A DNA stretch of 64,000 nt, taken from contig JAPPUL010000081.1 of the NCBI GenBank assembly GCA_026874595.1, positions 882,501-946,500 on the forward strand, written 5' to 3'. Origin of the DNA: Sipunculus nudus. Lineage: Eukaryota; Annelida; Sipuncula; Golfingiida; Sipunculidae. Within the stretch, counting starts at the first letter, position 1; every line of letters begins with the position of its first letter. Made by a program: the position numbers and the translations under genes. The notes beneath the pieces were generated by a model that was not told where the DNA came from, did not search any database, and saw only the letters and a list, made by a program, of their open reading frames with translations. Of the stretch, positions 26,145 through 36,153 are shown one piece after another.

Positions 26145-28142
26145 ATGCAAGACAATACTCCGTTTAAACCTATCATAGAAGAAAAAGATAAACCAACTCT
26201 TCGTACTTCGCAGAAAATGATATTTAAGGTAGCGGCACAGTCTTTTGATAAGGGAGATATTGAGTCAAGCGTTTTTATGTATTCGAAATTGCTAAGCTCA
26301 CAAAATATTAAAGAGCACATTAAAGCAAAAATAGAAGCAATAATTAATGCATCTTTAAAGGATAATCTTAAAGCTAAGGAAGATATTGAAACTAAAAAGT
26401 TACGCTCCAAAAGGCGTAGTAGTGATATAGACCCTGCAAATCCTACTCTAAAAAATACCGATAGACGCAAGAATTTTTTGGGCAGACGAGCTTATGATAA
26501 AAAAAACGTACTTGAAAATATAAACTCTTTTCTTTTAGAACATATAGAAACGGACATTAAACCAAAAGGTAATGTAGATAAAGTAGAAAAGGATGATAAG
26601 CTTAATAAGACAAGAGAGGATTTTCTTGCAAGCCAGACTAAGGATTTTGCAATAGATAACATATTAAAGCATATTCTAGCACAGATTAATCTCTCAAAAG
26701 AGCTTTCAAAAGAGCTTTCAAAAGAGCTTTCAAAAGAAGGATTAGATAATCTAATTGATAAGATGCACGCAAGAGAAAAAAGTAAAACAAGCCAAGCAGT
26801 TGAGCTGGATGTAAGTTCTTATCCTGAGGGAGCTGGTTTTGCATTATATTCTGAAGCTAAACAGGATGAAGGTAAGGCAGATTCGGCCGAGGCTCCCTTT
26901 GACGATGAGAATGATCAATCGCTTATAGATGGCGTTTTGGCAGATGGCGCTTTGGCAGATGGCGTTTTGGCAGATGACACTTTGACAGATGACACTTTAG
27001 CTGATGCATTAAATAAGACACTTGAAAACACATTGAATGTTAAGATACAAGCAGACGAAGCGATTAAAGAGAAAATAAACTCATTAGAAGAAAAGCATAA
27101 GCATCTATCTAATACGATGGAAAAGACCTTAAATGACAGTGTTAAAGCGATGTCAAACTTATCGCAGTTAACGATAGAGGCATTAAAAGTAAAAAAGGCT
27201 TCGGTATTGGATTCTGATGTTTTGCCTGATGTATCGAAGAAAGATGATATTATAAGCCTTGGTGCTTCTGATAGAGGTTTTGCAAATAAGGCTGCTAAAG
27301 AAGGGAGTGAAGGCAAAGAGGGTGATAAAAGCAAAGAGGGTGATAAAAGCAAAGAGGATGATTTGGAGGATGAGGAGGAAGAAGATGTAGTAAAGGAGAT
27401 GGATGAGCTTAGGGATGCTATTTTAAATGCAAAAAAGCACTTAAGAGAAGATAGAAAGTTAGGAGATGATATTATTAAAAGAGGAGAAGATAGAGAGTCT
27501 AAAGAGGAAGGGGATGCTTTTAGTAATGTGGACAAAGTGCTTGCTAACGAGGAGTTATCAGATAGTGCTGAGGATGCAGAATCAACTTTATTCAAAGCAA
27601 AAGAAGAAGTTATAAAAGTAGAGACAAAGCCTCGGGGCATCTCGCGTGTATCGCTTGGGCAAGCAAGAGAGGAGCAATCAAAACTAACTAAAGAAATAGT
27701 GAAAGAAATATTAAACGAAACAAAGAAAGAGAAGCTAGCACAAATCGAGCCTGAAAAACGCAGTGTAAAATCGGTAAAGAAGGAGATAAAGCTTACATTT
27801 GACTTTAGTGATATGTTTAACAATAAATACTACAGAAGATATCAAGGGATGCTAAATGAGGCAGCGTATCTGGTTGCAAGACATAAGCTTGATGAGGCAC
27901 TTGAATATTATTATGTGATAAAAGATCAAAAGATCCCAAAATCGTTTCAAATGATGCTGCAAACGAATATAGATGACATAGAAAACACCATAGTAGAAAC
28001 CTTTCACTATTCAGACACGATAGTAAAAGTAAATGAAGAGGGAGAGATATCAAAGTTAAAGGTAATTCCGGATTCTCAAGATGATGTGCAAGAGGAGGCA
28101 GCGCCTAAAAGGCAAGATTCTATAATAAGCTTTAATGAATAG
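26145..28142 (+). CDS. Large acidic, repeat-containing protein of unknown function
   Basis: 665 aa, no signal peptide or membrane segment. The N-terminus (about 1-60) is helical and TPR-like. A basic stretch follows (KLRSKRRSSD, about 85), then long Asp/Glu/Lys-rich coiled-coil regions with three in-frame repeats: ELSK (12-bp units, about 185-197), DGVLA/DDTLA (15-bp units, about 263-285) and KEGDKS (about 390-405). The C-terminal 115 residues (FDFSDMFNNKYYRRYQGML onward) are compact and TPR-like and may be the conserved functional part. No family was recognised. Confidence 0.7.
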   Translation: MQDNTPFKPIIEEKDKPTLRTSQKMIFKVAAQSFDKGDIESSVFMYSKLLSSQNIKEHIKAKIEAIINASLKDNLKAKEDIETKKLRSKRRSSDIDPANPTLKNTDRRKNFLGRRAYDKKNVLENINSFLLEHIETDIKPKGNVDKVEKDDKLNKTREDFLASQTKDFAIDNILKHILAQINLSKELSKELSKELSKEGLDNLIDKMHAREKSKTSQAVELDVSSYPEGAGFALYSEAKQDEGKADSAEAPFDDENDQSLIDGVLADGALADGVLADDTLTDDTLADALNKTLENTLNVKIQADEAIKEKINSLEEKHKHLSNTMEKTLNDSVKAMSNLSQLTIEALKVKKASVLDSDVLPDVSKKDDIISLGASDRGFANKAAKEGSEGKEGDKSKEGDKSKEDDLEDEEEEDVVKEMDELRDAILNAKKHLREDRKLGDDIIKRGEDRESKEEGDAFSNVDKVLANEELSDSAEDAESTLFKAKEEVIKVETKPRGISRVSLGQAREEQSKLTKEIVKEILNETKKEKLAQIEPEKRSVKSVKKEIKLTFDFSDMFNNKYYRRYQGMLNEAAYLVARHKLDEALEYYYVIKDQKIPKSFQMMLQTNIDDIENTIVETFHYSDTIVKVNEEGEISKLKVIPDSQDDVQEEAAPKRQDSIISFNE

Positions 28143-28170
28143 TCTTTGTAGTATATAAAATTATAAAGAG

Positions 28171-28824
28171 CTACTGTAGTTCTTTGCGTCTGTAGAAATA
28201 CTTTGTTTGGTTTATAGTACCGTCGGATTTAAAAGTCTGTTTTTTAATAACATATTTCATTTCATTATAAAATGAACTCTTAACTTTAAGAGAGTCCTTA
28301 ATATAAGTTGTATAAAATATATATTTGGCATAGTCTTTTTGACTTTTTAAGAATGCACCTTTGGTGTATCCGAGTTTCCAATATGTAGGAGGGAGCTTTT
28401 CTTTAATATCGATTATATTGCTTTTGTCAAAAAAGTTTAAAGAAACATTATATGCACTTTCCCTATAATTAAAGTGTTTTACATCATTCTCACGTTTTTT
28501 TATATAAAAGTCAATAGCCTCTTTAATAAAGTTATGCCATTGTTCTTTGGTTTTGGTATATGAATATAATATCTTGGAATAAGAATGCTGGTTTACCCCT
28601 TTGTTTAGGTCATACTTTAAAATATAAGATTCCTTACTTTCTAATAATTTCAAGAAAGAGTTAGCAGAAAATATTTCAATCATTTCGTTATGGCTGTATA
28701 TCCTGCCACTACTATTACTCTCTAAAGAATTTATATCCTCCTCATCAAACGAGACACATGAATTAAAACTTAAAAGAGAAGCTATAAAAACTAAGGAAAT
28801 AAAAAGTATAAAAATCCTTGGCAT
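28171..28824 (-). CDS. Predicted lipoprotein, function unknown
   Basis: 217 aa. The N-terminal hydrophobic segment ends in a lipobox-like LSFNSC (Cys about 23). The mature part is charged and Tyr/Lys-rich and ends with a beta-rich stretch (FKSDGTINQTKYFYRRK). No ribosome-binding site is obvious before the ATG. It is convergent with the acidic repeat protein (29-bp gap). Confidence 0.6.
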   Translation of the reverse strand: MPRIFILFISLVFIASLLSFNSCVSFDEEDINSLESNSSGRIYSHNEMIEIFSANSFLKLLESKESYILKYDLNKGVNQHSYSKILYSYTKTKEQWHNFIKEAIDFYIKKRENDVKHFNYRESAYNVSLNFFDKSNIIDIKEKLPPTYWKLGYTKGAFLKSQKDYAKYIFYTTYIKDSLKVKSSFYNEMKYVIKKQTFKSDGTINQTKYFYRRKELQ

Positions 28825-28925
28825 AATAAAAATTATAAGTAAAATTTAAAGAAATAAAAGTATACTACCGCCAAAATTAAATGACTTAGCTTTAAAACAC
28901 CTTTATTTATTTTAGTTACCATTTG

Positions 28926-28934
28926 TGTTATAAT
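28926..28934 (+). promoter_or_regulatory. Extended -10 promoter for the NtrC-type regulator
   Basis: TGTTATAAT matches an extended -10 (TGnTATAAT), with a weak TTTATT 17 bp upstream. It lies 130 bp before the ATG at 29064. Confidence 0.45.
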
Positions 28935-29063
28935 TTATCAATGTAAAGTTATGGAATAATGAATTATGGGATAATAAATAGCAAATATGATTTTAAAAAA
29001 AAGGATGTTCTCATAATATCTTAAATGATTTAGGGCATTGAGAAAAATAGTAAAAAAAACATT

Positions 29064-30419
29064 ATGGATAATAAGGATTTTAAAATACTGGTCGTGGATG
29101 ATGAGCCAAACTTTAGGAACTTCCTAAATGATGCACTTGCTCCTGAAGGCTATCCTGTGGACAAGGCAGAAGATGGGTTTGAGGGTCTTAAAAAGATACA
29201 AAGTACTAATTACGACCTTGCGTTTATCGACATAAAAATACCACATAAAGACGGACTTACCCTGCTTAAGGAGGCTAAAGTTATAAAGCCTAATATGCAA
29301 GTTATAACTATGTCTGCACTTAAGAATTTAGATTCAGTAATTAAATCTATAAAACTTGGTGCATATTATTTTTTAAATAAGCCTATTGATATTGATTTAC
29401 TATATAAGTTTGTGGAGGAGTTAAAGGAGTACAAATTTACTAATCAGAAGAAAATAAACTTAAAGGATAATAAAGACGAAAACGCAGGCCCTGTAATAAT
29501 AGGTAATTCAAAAAGTCTTCTTAGTGAGATAGAAAAAGCAATAAAGATAGCAAAAACAGATGCCTCATGTATAATATTTGGCGAGAGTGGGACTGGTAAA
29601 GAGCTTGCATGTGAGCTTATCCATAAAGAAAGTAATAGAAAATCAAAACCACTATATAAGATAAACTGTGCAGCAATTCCAACAAATCTACTTGAGAGTG
29701 AACTATTTGGCTACGAAAAGGGAGCATTTACAGGAGCTTATAAAGCTACTAAGGGAATGTTTGAGCTTGCAGATAAGGGGACATTATTTTTAGATGAGAT
29801 AGGGGATATGGAATTGTCCCTGCAGGCAAAAATACTTCGAGTACTTGAGAATGGTGAGTTTTACCGTCTTGGTGGGCAGGAGGTGTTAAAAACAAATGTT
29901 AGGATAATATCAGCAACACATCAGAATTTATTAAAAAAGATAGAAGAAGGAGAGTTTCGCGAGGATTTATATTATAGGTTAAATGTAGTAAGTCTGACCC
30001 TCCCGCCTCTACGAGAGCGAAAAGAAGACATGCCACTTTTAGTTAAATTCCTAATAACTAAAATAAGTAAAAAAAATAATATAGAGGAAAAAGAGTTATC
30101 AAAAGAAGCCCTTAAAGATCTTATAAACCACCCATTCCATGGGAATATAAGAGAACTTAGCAATCTACTAGAACGGGCTTTAGTCCTATCAAAAGCCGAT
30201 ATAATAGGACTTGAGGATATAAGCTTTAATAGTAAAGGTATTAAATCTGACCATGATGTTATAAATCTTTTAATAGAGCCTGGAACTTCAATGTCTTCAA
30301 TAGAGAGGATGGTAATAGAAAATATGCTTAGCTTATTTGATGGAGATAAAAATAAGACAGCACAAAGCCTGGGGATATCAACTCGTAAAGTGTTTTATAA
30401 GCTAAAAGAGAATGCCTAA
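29064..30419 (+). CDS. NtrC-family sigma54-dependent response regulator
   Basis: 451 aa in the order REC, AAA+ and Fis-type HTH. The receiver has DDE at 12-14, phospho-acceptor Asp56 and Lys106. The AAA+ domain has Walker A GESGTGKE (about 173-180), GAFTGA for sigma54 contact (about 220) and Walker B LFLDEIGDM. The C-terminal helix-turn-helix reads NKTAQSLGISTRKVFYKL. No partner histidine kinase is adjacent and no convincing sigma54 promoter was seen in the window, so its targets are unknown. Confidence 0.93.
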   Translation: MDNKDFKILVVDDEPNFRNFLNDALAPEGYPVDKAEDGFEGLKKIQSTNYDLAFIDIKIPHKDGLTLLKEAKVIKPNMQVITMSALKNLDSVIKSIKLGAYYFLNKPIDIDLLYKFVEELKEYKFTNQKKINLKDNKDENAGPVIIGNSKSLLSEIEKAIKIAKTDASCIIFGESGTGKELACELIHKESNRKSKPLYKINCAAIPTNLLESELFGYEKGAFTGAYKATKGMFELADKGTLFLDEIGDMELSLQAKILRVLENGEFYRLGGQEVLKTNVRIISATHQNLLKKIEEGEFREDLYYRLNVVSLTLPPLRERKEDMPLLVKFLITKISKKNNIEEKELSKEALKDLINHPFHGNIRELSNLLERALVLSKADIIGLEDISFNSKGIKSDHDVINLLIEPGTSMSSIERMVIENMLSLFDGDKNKTAQSLGISTRKVFYKLKENA

Positions 30420-30472
30420 AATAAATACTAATAGACAATAATGGCTTAAATTATTATATAATGAAATAAAAT

Positions 30473-31783
30473 ATGAGACCTGAAGAAATAAGATACATAG
30501 TACAAATTGCCTTTCCTTTAATATTTGGCTTAATCTCTATGATTCCATATATATATCTAAAACGATGGATAGGAGTATGGGGTTTATCACAAGAGCGTAA
30601 TAAAGTACTACTTAAAACATACAAGATAGTCCTTTTATATTGTCTTGTTCCAATATTCTTTTATTACCTTTTAAGGCTAAATGAATATTATAAGGTACTA
30701 CCCTTATGGATTAAGCTCTCCTCCACATATCCTGTATACATATGGATACTCACTATAATGCCTTTAACTATATTACTTACGGCTTTTAGTCTAACAAAAT
30801 TACTAGTGCGTCCTTTTGTATTTTTATATAGAAAGTATCGTAAGAGCACTTCATTAAGACATTCTTCAAAAGAAAAACTGCCTTTGGATAATAAACATAA
30901 AGAGGACACTCTTAAGAACGCTCTTGAAAGAAGAGTTTATATAAAAAAGCTTGCCTTAGCTATTCCTTCTGCACTAATTACAATTAATACCGTAGGTATT
31001 ATTAAAAATGAATTTAGCCATAGAATAACGGATCTTAATATAAAAGATGCTAGCCTTAAAGGTCTTAATATCGTACATATATCTGATATCCACTTTGGGT
31101 CTTTTATGGGTCTTGAGCAATTTATGTTCTTTGCAAAGAAAATTAATGACCTTAATCCAGACTTTATTGTTATAACAGGAGATATTATAGATGTTAATCC
31201 GGATATGATTCCTACTATGCAAAAGTGTTTTGAAAGCTTAAATCCTAAAGGAAGAGAAGTTTATGTATGTTTGGGGAATCATGACTATTATACCGGTGAA
31301 CCTCTCATAACTGATGCTCTTAAGAAACTTAACTTTACTCTCCTTGTAAATGATTCCATAAACGTTAAATATAAAGATTGGGATTTTAATATGCTTGGAC
31401 TTGATTATCCATACAGGCTTACAGGTATTAAACCTCATATCGAGGAACGACTTGGGCAATACTTGGATACTACATTCTCTTCTATTAAAAATAAAGATAA
31501 AAGCAAAACAAATATTCTACTATCCCATCATCCAACAACTTTTTCAACAATAAAAAACTATAATGCAAAATTAACTTTATCAGGTCATACACATGGTGGA
31601 CAACTACTATTTGGCAGGTGGAATAATAACATGATAACTCCTTTGCAGCTTGTTTATCCTTACCTTAAAGGACATTATAAAACATACAATGACAGACACT
31701 TATATGTTAATAGCGGGCTTGGAAGCTGGATGCCTTTACGAGTTAATTGCCCCGTTGAAATAACAAATATTAAATTTGTTTAA
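30473..31783 (+). CDS. Membrane-anchored metallophosphoesterase
   Basis: 436 aa. The N-terminal third has about four hydrophobic segments (residues 5-120). A calcineurin-like phosphoesterase domain follows: HISDIHFG (about 202), ITGDIID, GNHDYY (about 268), LSHHP and the terminal SGHTHGGQ. This is the YkuE/YaeI-type layout, whose known members act at the membrane, some on lipid A precursors; the substrate here is not readable. It is 53 bp downstream of the NtrC-type gene and may be cotranscribed. Confidence 0.88.
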   Translation: MRPEEIRYIVQIAFPLIFGLISMIPYIYLKRWIGVWGLSQERNKVLLKTYKIVLLYCLVPIFFYYLLRLNEYYKVLPLWIKLSSTYPVYIWILTIMPLTILLTAFSLTKLLVRPFVFLYRKYRKSTSLRHSSKEKLPLDNKHKEDTLKNALERRVYIKKLALAIPSALITINTVGIIKNEFSHRITDLNIKDASLKGLNIVHISDIHFGSFMGLEQFMFFAKKINDLNPDFIVITGDIIDVNPDMIPTMQKCFESLNPKGREVYVCLGNHDYYTGEPLITDALKKLNFTLLVNDSINVKYKDWDFNMLGLDYPYRLTGIKPHIEERLGQYLDTTFSSIKNKDKSKTNILLSHHPTTFSTIKNYNAKLTLSGHTHGGQLLFGRWNNNMITPLQLVYPYLKGHYKTYNDRHLYVNSGLGSWMPLRVNCPVEITNIKFV

Positions 31784-31831
31784 TATTCTTTTAATTTAAT
31801 ATTAGAGATTTTAAAAAAAAGCATACTTTGT

Positions 31832-32755
31832 TTAGAAAACAACCTTAAGCCCTGCATATACACTTGCTGAGAAAGATATTACCTCTCGTATCCGACTATA
31901 GGAACTAAGCCTCATTTTAAACCTTGACTGCTCACTGTAATATACAACTAGAAGTCCAATTGGGACATACATTGCCTCGACCAAGCTCCCAAAACTTATA
32001 TATATATTATTATGTACCCGAAATAAATTCATTAGCTCAATAGAGCTTCCAAAACCAATTCCATGTTGTTCATAACTTATAGGATGTTGGAAATCCTTTC
32101 TTAAATTCCAATCTGCTGATGCATAATAGTAAGATAAACTCCCTCTTAATATTAAATCTAATGTCCAGAACTTTACTGGCCTTACCGCTAGTTTAAACCC
32201 TCCAAATCCCCCTATCCAATTGTTTTCATAATGAGATTTAAGACCTTCAAAGGGGCCTATCCTGTTTCCAATCGTATTTATTGCTTGATAGCCTTTTCTT
32301 AGTAAATATGAACCTCGTCTGAAGAAAATCCCGCCTTGCGGAATTAATGTAAGTATATCGTTTGTGATTACAATCTTACCAAATCCTAAGTAGGTCGATA
32401 CCACATAGCCGCCAGTTCCACCATAAGCTCTGGAGAATTCTCTCATCCTGTTAGAAGCATTATAATCTGAATCCTGAAACTGCCCTCCTACTATAGCTCC
32501 ATAACGAAAAACAATATCAAAATAATGCTTTTTCGCATAAACTAAATCATATTCTAAGTCAAATCCAACAACATGCATCTTTCGCCATGTAAGCTCAGAA
32601 CGTATATTTATAACGTTATTTGAGAAGTTCCATCTAAGATAATCATGACTATAAAATGGATTTATACGAACACTCATATTATGAGCATATCCATCCGTAC
32701 TATAAAGCGCTGCCAGAACTACAAACAAAGAACAAAATATACGTAAAAAATTCAA
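31832..32755 (-). CDS. Predicted outer-membrane beta-barrel protein
   Basis: 307 aa. The TTG start has GAGGT five bases upstream. A signal peptide (about 1-24, ending YAHN) is followed by alternating polar/hydrophobic strands rich in Tyr, Phe and Gly and a terminal Phe (AGLKVVF), the usual barrel C-terminus. It weakly resembles omptin-like or Opr-type barrels, but no catalytic residues could be assigned. Confidence 0.65.
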   Translation of the reverse strand: MNFLRIFCSLFVVLAALYSTDGYAHNMSVRINPFYSHDYLRWNFSNNVINIRSELTWRKMHVVGFDLEYDLVYAKKHYFDIVFRYGAIVGGQFQDSDYNASNRMREFSRAYGGTGGYVVSTYLGFGKIVITNDILTLIPQGGIFFRRGSYLLRKGYQAINTIGNRIGPFEGLKSHYENNWIGGFGGFKLAVRPVKFWTLDLILRGSLSYYYASADWNLRKDFQHPISYEQHGIGFGSSIELMNLFRVHNNIYISFGSLVEAMYVPIGLLVVYYSEQSRFKMRLSSYSRIREVISFSASVYAGLKVVF

Positions 32756-32866
32756 TATTACCTCTAAGGACTGCTAACAAAAAAACTACCTTCTGGCTTT
32801 TTAAAAACTTATCTTTTGTATTTATGCTATTTATGCTATTTTGGGCTTACTTACAAAAAAATATTT

Positions 32867-33325
32867 TTAAGATTTATTATTACCAACAGGAAGTATCAAA
32901 ACAAGTACAAAAGCTATCGCTACATTTAATATGAAGCCTAGTATCACCTTTTTATTATAACTTGCTATATTATCAAAATCCTCTGTTTTATCAGTTTTTC
33001 TATACTTACTCTCATACTCCAGTGCCAAAGAATCTAGAAAAGCACTATTTCTTAAAACTAATATTATATCACCTTTTTTCTTAAAACCATTTTTTCTTGC
33101 CTCAAATTCAAGTTGATATTTATCATTATCAAGCAAGTAATCTATCTTATACTCAAACTTTTTAACTTTCTCATAAAGCACTCTATTTTGAGATTTTAAT
33201 TCGTTTAATTGCAAAATCTTAGTTTTATATGCTAAAAGACCATTATCCCCAAAGAAAAATAGATAAAATATTAAAAGTATAAACGCAACGAGCAGAAATG
33301 GATAAAGTATAGGCGAGAGTTTCAT
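32867..33325 (-). CDS. FtsB/DivIC-like septum formation protein with an extra C-terminal helix
   Basis: 152 aa. One membrane segment (about 8-26), then a coiled coil (about 35-70) and the FtsB-like junction EFEARKNGFKKKGDIILVL. This matches the septum-initiator family, which pairs with FtsL and FtsQ. Unlike typical FtsB it has a second hydrophobic segment at the C-terminus (about 128-148). AGGAATAT precedes the ATG. It is divergent from PBP1a. Confidence 0.65.
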   Translation of the reverse strand: MKLSPILYPFLLVAFILLIFYLFFFGDNGLLAYKTKILQLNELKSQNRVLYEKVKKFEYKIDYLLDNDKYQLEFEARKNGFKKKGDIILVLRNSAFLDSLALEYESKYRKTDKTEDFDNIASYNKKVILGFILNVAIAFVLVLILPVGNNKS

Positions 33326-33472
33326 ATATTCCTTTTTTTATCTGAATTATAAATTTATGCTTTTTAGGCATATCCATAAATTATAGCATTATAAATACAT
33401 TTTTTCTAAAACTACACTATTTTGTTCATAAGTACTATATTAGATTGAGTGTTAATTAACTAATAATATTAT

Positions 33473-33512
33473 TATAATTTATTAATTCTATATCTTTAGT
33501 TCTATATCTTTA
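33473..33512 (+). promoter_or_regulatory. Probable -10 and duplicated leader of the PBP1a gene
   Basis: TATAAT at 33473-33478 lies 37 bp before the ATG, without a good -35. A 14-bp leader unit (TTCTATATCTTTAG) is present twice in tandem directly before the start codon. No Shine-Dalgarno sequence is evident. Confidence 0.4.
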
Positions 33513-33514
33513 GT

Positions 33515-35779
33515 ATGAAGAAAAAAAAGTTACTAACAATACTCTTACTTTCAATACTAGCTATAATCATTATAGTTAGTATAGGAATATCATATTACAA
33601 TAAAGTTTATAACGAGTACCTAACAAATCGTAATGACCATATTAAAACGCTAAATTATTATAAATACCTAATAAACAAAAAAGCTTATCCGCAAATCTTT
33701 ATTAAAGCCCCGGTAAGCTTTAACAGTAAAGAGGATATAAAAGATCAATCAATTTATAGTTCAACCATAATTTATGATATTAATGGCAAGGAAATCGGTA
33801 AGTTCTCAAAAGAAGATAGAAATATAGTCGGGCTTAACGATGTTTCACCCCATTTTATCAAGGCTTTAATAAATTCAGAAGATAGACAATTTTACAAACA
33901 TAATGGCATAAACCACTTTGCTATAGCTAATGCTTTGATGCAAAACCTTTTTGCTGGACGTATTGTCCGCGGGGGAAGCACTTTAACTCAGCAACTTGCC
34001 AAATTGCTTTTTACGACAAGTGAACGTAATCTTCATAGGAAAGTTTATGAGATTATAATTACTAAAAACCTTATTGAAAAGTATTATGACAAAAACGATA
34101 TACTTGAAATGTATGTCAACTACATATACTTTGGACACAATGTGAATGGCGTTGAGGAGGCTTCTAAGTTTTATTTTAAAAAGGCTGCTAAAAACTTAAA
34201 TATAATTGAAGCGGCATTACTCGTTGGCATAATTCCAAACCCAAGTCTTTTCTCGCCTTTCAAAAATATAAAGTATTCAAAAAAAAAGCATCTTAATGTC
34301 CTTAAGTCCATGCATAAACAAAATCTTATTGACTCATCATATTCTAAATTATATGAGGAGTTTTGGAATACTAATAACTTTAAAAAAATTTATTCAACTA
34401 AAAAATATAATGAGTCTCTAAATAAAGCCCCTTATGTAGTTGAGGAGGTTAAACGACAGCTTATACGCACTTTAGTTCAAAAAAATATCTTTGATGACGA
34501 AAATCAAGCCTTTGACTTTTTACATACTAAAGGACTTCGAATATATACTTATATCGATATGGACCTACAGCTTAAGGCTCGGAACATCATTAAAAAACGT
34601 CTTATACTTATTAGAAAAAATCTCCTTAAAAAAAAGAAGTTTAGATATTATGACAAAAATAAAATACAAGCGGCTTTAATTGCTATTGAACCTAAAACTG
34701 GGGGAATTAAAGCTTTTGTCGGGGGTGAGAAGTTTAGTGTTTCTAATCAGTATAATAGGGCATTTCAGGCCATGAGACAACCAGGTTCGGCTTTTAAACC
34801 TATCTTTTATGCCGCCGCCTTGGATGATAGGCTTATTACACCTTATTCTTTAGTCTTGGATAAATACGAACCTATTCCTTTGAAGCATAATAAAGTTTGG
34901 AAAGTTAGCAATTATGATGACCAATATCTTAATAAGAAAATTAGCATAACTAAGGCTGTTAAAATATCTAGTAATCAAGTTGCTGCGCGTATTGCTTCTG
35001 ATATCGGTATTAAAAGTGTTAGAAACTTCATTCAACAGGCTTTGGACTTGTCATTTGAAGAGAGTATAAACCGTTATAAAGATGATCAGTATTCTATTAT
35101 CCTTGGCTCTGTTGAAATGTCTTTAATTGAACTTGCTACCATATACTCGACATTCGCTAATAAAGGCCTTTTCGTTAAACCTAAACTTATTAAAAGTATT
35201 AATGACATTACAGGCAAAAGTATCATAATTAAAAATGATCAAATAAATCCTTTTAAGAAAACTGTTATTTCAAAAGAAGCTGCTTATCTTATTTCTAAAA
35301 TCTTACAGCAAGTTTTAGACCCCGGTGGAACTGGATATTATGCTAAGAAAAGTGCTAACATAAATTTCGATATCGCTGGCAAGTCAGGTACTTCCCAGGA
35401 TTCAAGAGACCTTTGGTTTGCTGGGTTTACTCCTGAATTGTCTGCTGCTGTTTGGGTTGGCCATGATGATAGTAAACCCCTTTCTGGTACTGGCGGCACT
35501 ATCGCAGGACCTATATTTACTCGCTTTATGAAACTGGCTAGCTTATATTACACCTCCTCTTCTTTCTCTTTTGACAATTCTTATAACTTTGAAACCCAGG
35601 ACGTTTGTCTTGACTCTGGGCTTAAGGCCGTTAAAGGTAAGTGTGTTAATATAAACTATAATGCCAAGTTTATGTCTAATACTAAGCCTTTACAAGATTG
35701 TGACTTGCCTCATGATGAGAACCCTTTTAATCAATTGCTTGGTATTCCGGCTAACACCAAGTCGTTTGAACAAAATTAG
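33515..35779 (+). CDS. Class A penicillin-binding protein (PBP1a type)
   Basis: Bifunctional peptidoglycan glycosyltransferase/transpeptidase. Membrane anchor at 5-27. GT51 domain with catalytic Glu122 in NSEDRQFYKHNG and RGGSTLTQQLAKLL. Transpeptidase domain with Ser425 in GSAFKP, SNQ (SxN-type) near 490 and KSGTS at 623. 754 aa, complete. Codons shift from A-ending at the 5' end to T-ending at the 3' end. The next gene downstream is a small ORF. Confidence 0.95.
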   Translation: MKKKKLLTILLLSILAIIIIVSIGISYYNKVYNEYLTNRNDHIKTLNYYKYLINKKAYPQIFIKAPVSFNSKEDIKDQSIYSSTIIYDINGKEIGKFSKEDRNIVGLNDVSPHFIKALINSEDRQFYKHNGINHFAIANALMQNLFAGRIVRGGSTLTQQLAKLLFTTSERNLHRKVYEIIITKNLIEKYYDKNDILEMYVNYIYFGHNVNGVEEASKFYFKKAAKNLNIIEAALLVGIIPNPSLFSPFKNIKYSKKKHLNVLKSMHKQNLIDSSYSKLYEEFWNTNNFKKIYSTKKYNESLNKAPYVVEEVKRQLIRTLVQKNIFDDENQAFDFLHTKGLRIYTYIDMDLQLKARNIIKKRLILIRKNLLKKKKFRYYDKNKIQAALIAIEPKTGGIKAFVGGEKFSVSNQYNRAFQAMRQPGSAFKPIFYAAALDDRLITPYSLVLDKYEPIPLKHNKVWKVSNYDDQYLNKKISITKAVKISSNQVAARIASDIGIKSVRNFIQQALDLSFEESINRYKDDQYSIILGSVEMSLIELATIYSTFANKGLFVKPKLIKSINDITGKSIIIKNDQINPFKKTVISKEAAYLISKILQQVLDPGGTGYYAKKSANINFDIAGKSGTSQDSRDLWFAGFTPELSAAVWVGHDDSKPLSGTGGTIAGPIFTRFMKLASLYYTSSSFSFDNSYNFETQDVCLDSGLKAVKGKCVNINYNAKFMSNTKPLQDCDLPHDENPFNQLLGIPANTKSFEQN

Positions 35780-35871
35780 TCGCTTTTTCTCTTTTTTTAT
35801 CCTTAATTTGTAATCTCTTTAGACTCTTACTTGTATTTAGTATATATATATTATTAATTCGGAGCACTCTC

Positions 35872-36135
35872 ATGGAACAACTAATTTATTCTGCCATCTC
35901 GAAGGTCATTTCTCTTATTAATTCTAAGCAAACTGCTTCTTTGGATATCAAAAATACTGAGGCTAAAATTAATAACTTGCTTGGTATTCTTACGCTCGCT
36001 GAAAACTTGAATCTTGCTAACATTAAACACATTAAACGTATCATTATAAGCGCTATCTCTGCTCTTGAAAAGCATAAGAAATATTTGCTGTTTCAAAACC
36101 CTTCAATTACTTCTCATTCTATAAAATCTAACTAA
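35872..36135 (+). CDS. Small hypothetical helical protein
   Basis: 87 aa, mostly helical, with no membrane segment and no recognised family. GGAG lies 8 bases before the ATG. Codons end in T or C, as in the preceding PBP1a 3' part, which supports real coding. It could be cotranscribed with PBP1a (92-bp gap). Confidence 0.5.
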   Translation: MEQLIYSAISKVISLINSKQTASLDIKNTEAKINNLLGILTLAENLNLANIKHIKRIIISAISALEKHKKYLLFQNPSITSHSIKSN

Positions 36136-36153
36136 ATGTCCTCTTTTATATAC

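Noticed and set aside
26938-27010. Regulatory direct repeats
   Set aside because: The 15-bp units keep frame and encode DGVLA/DDTLA in the acidic protein, so coding explains them.
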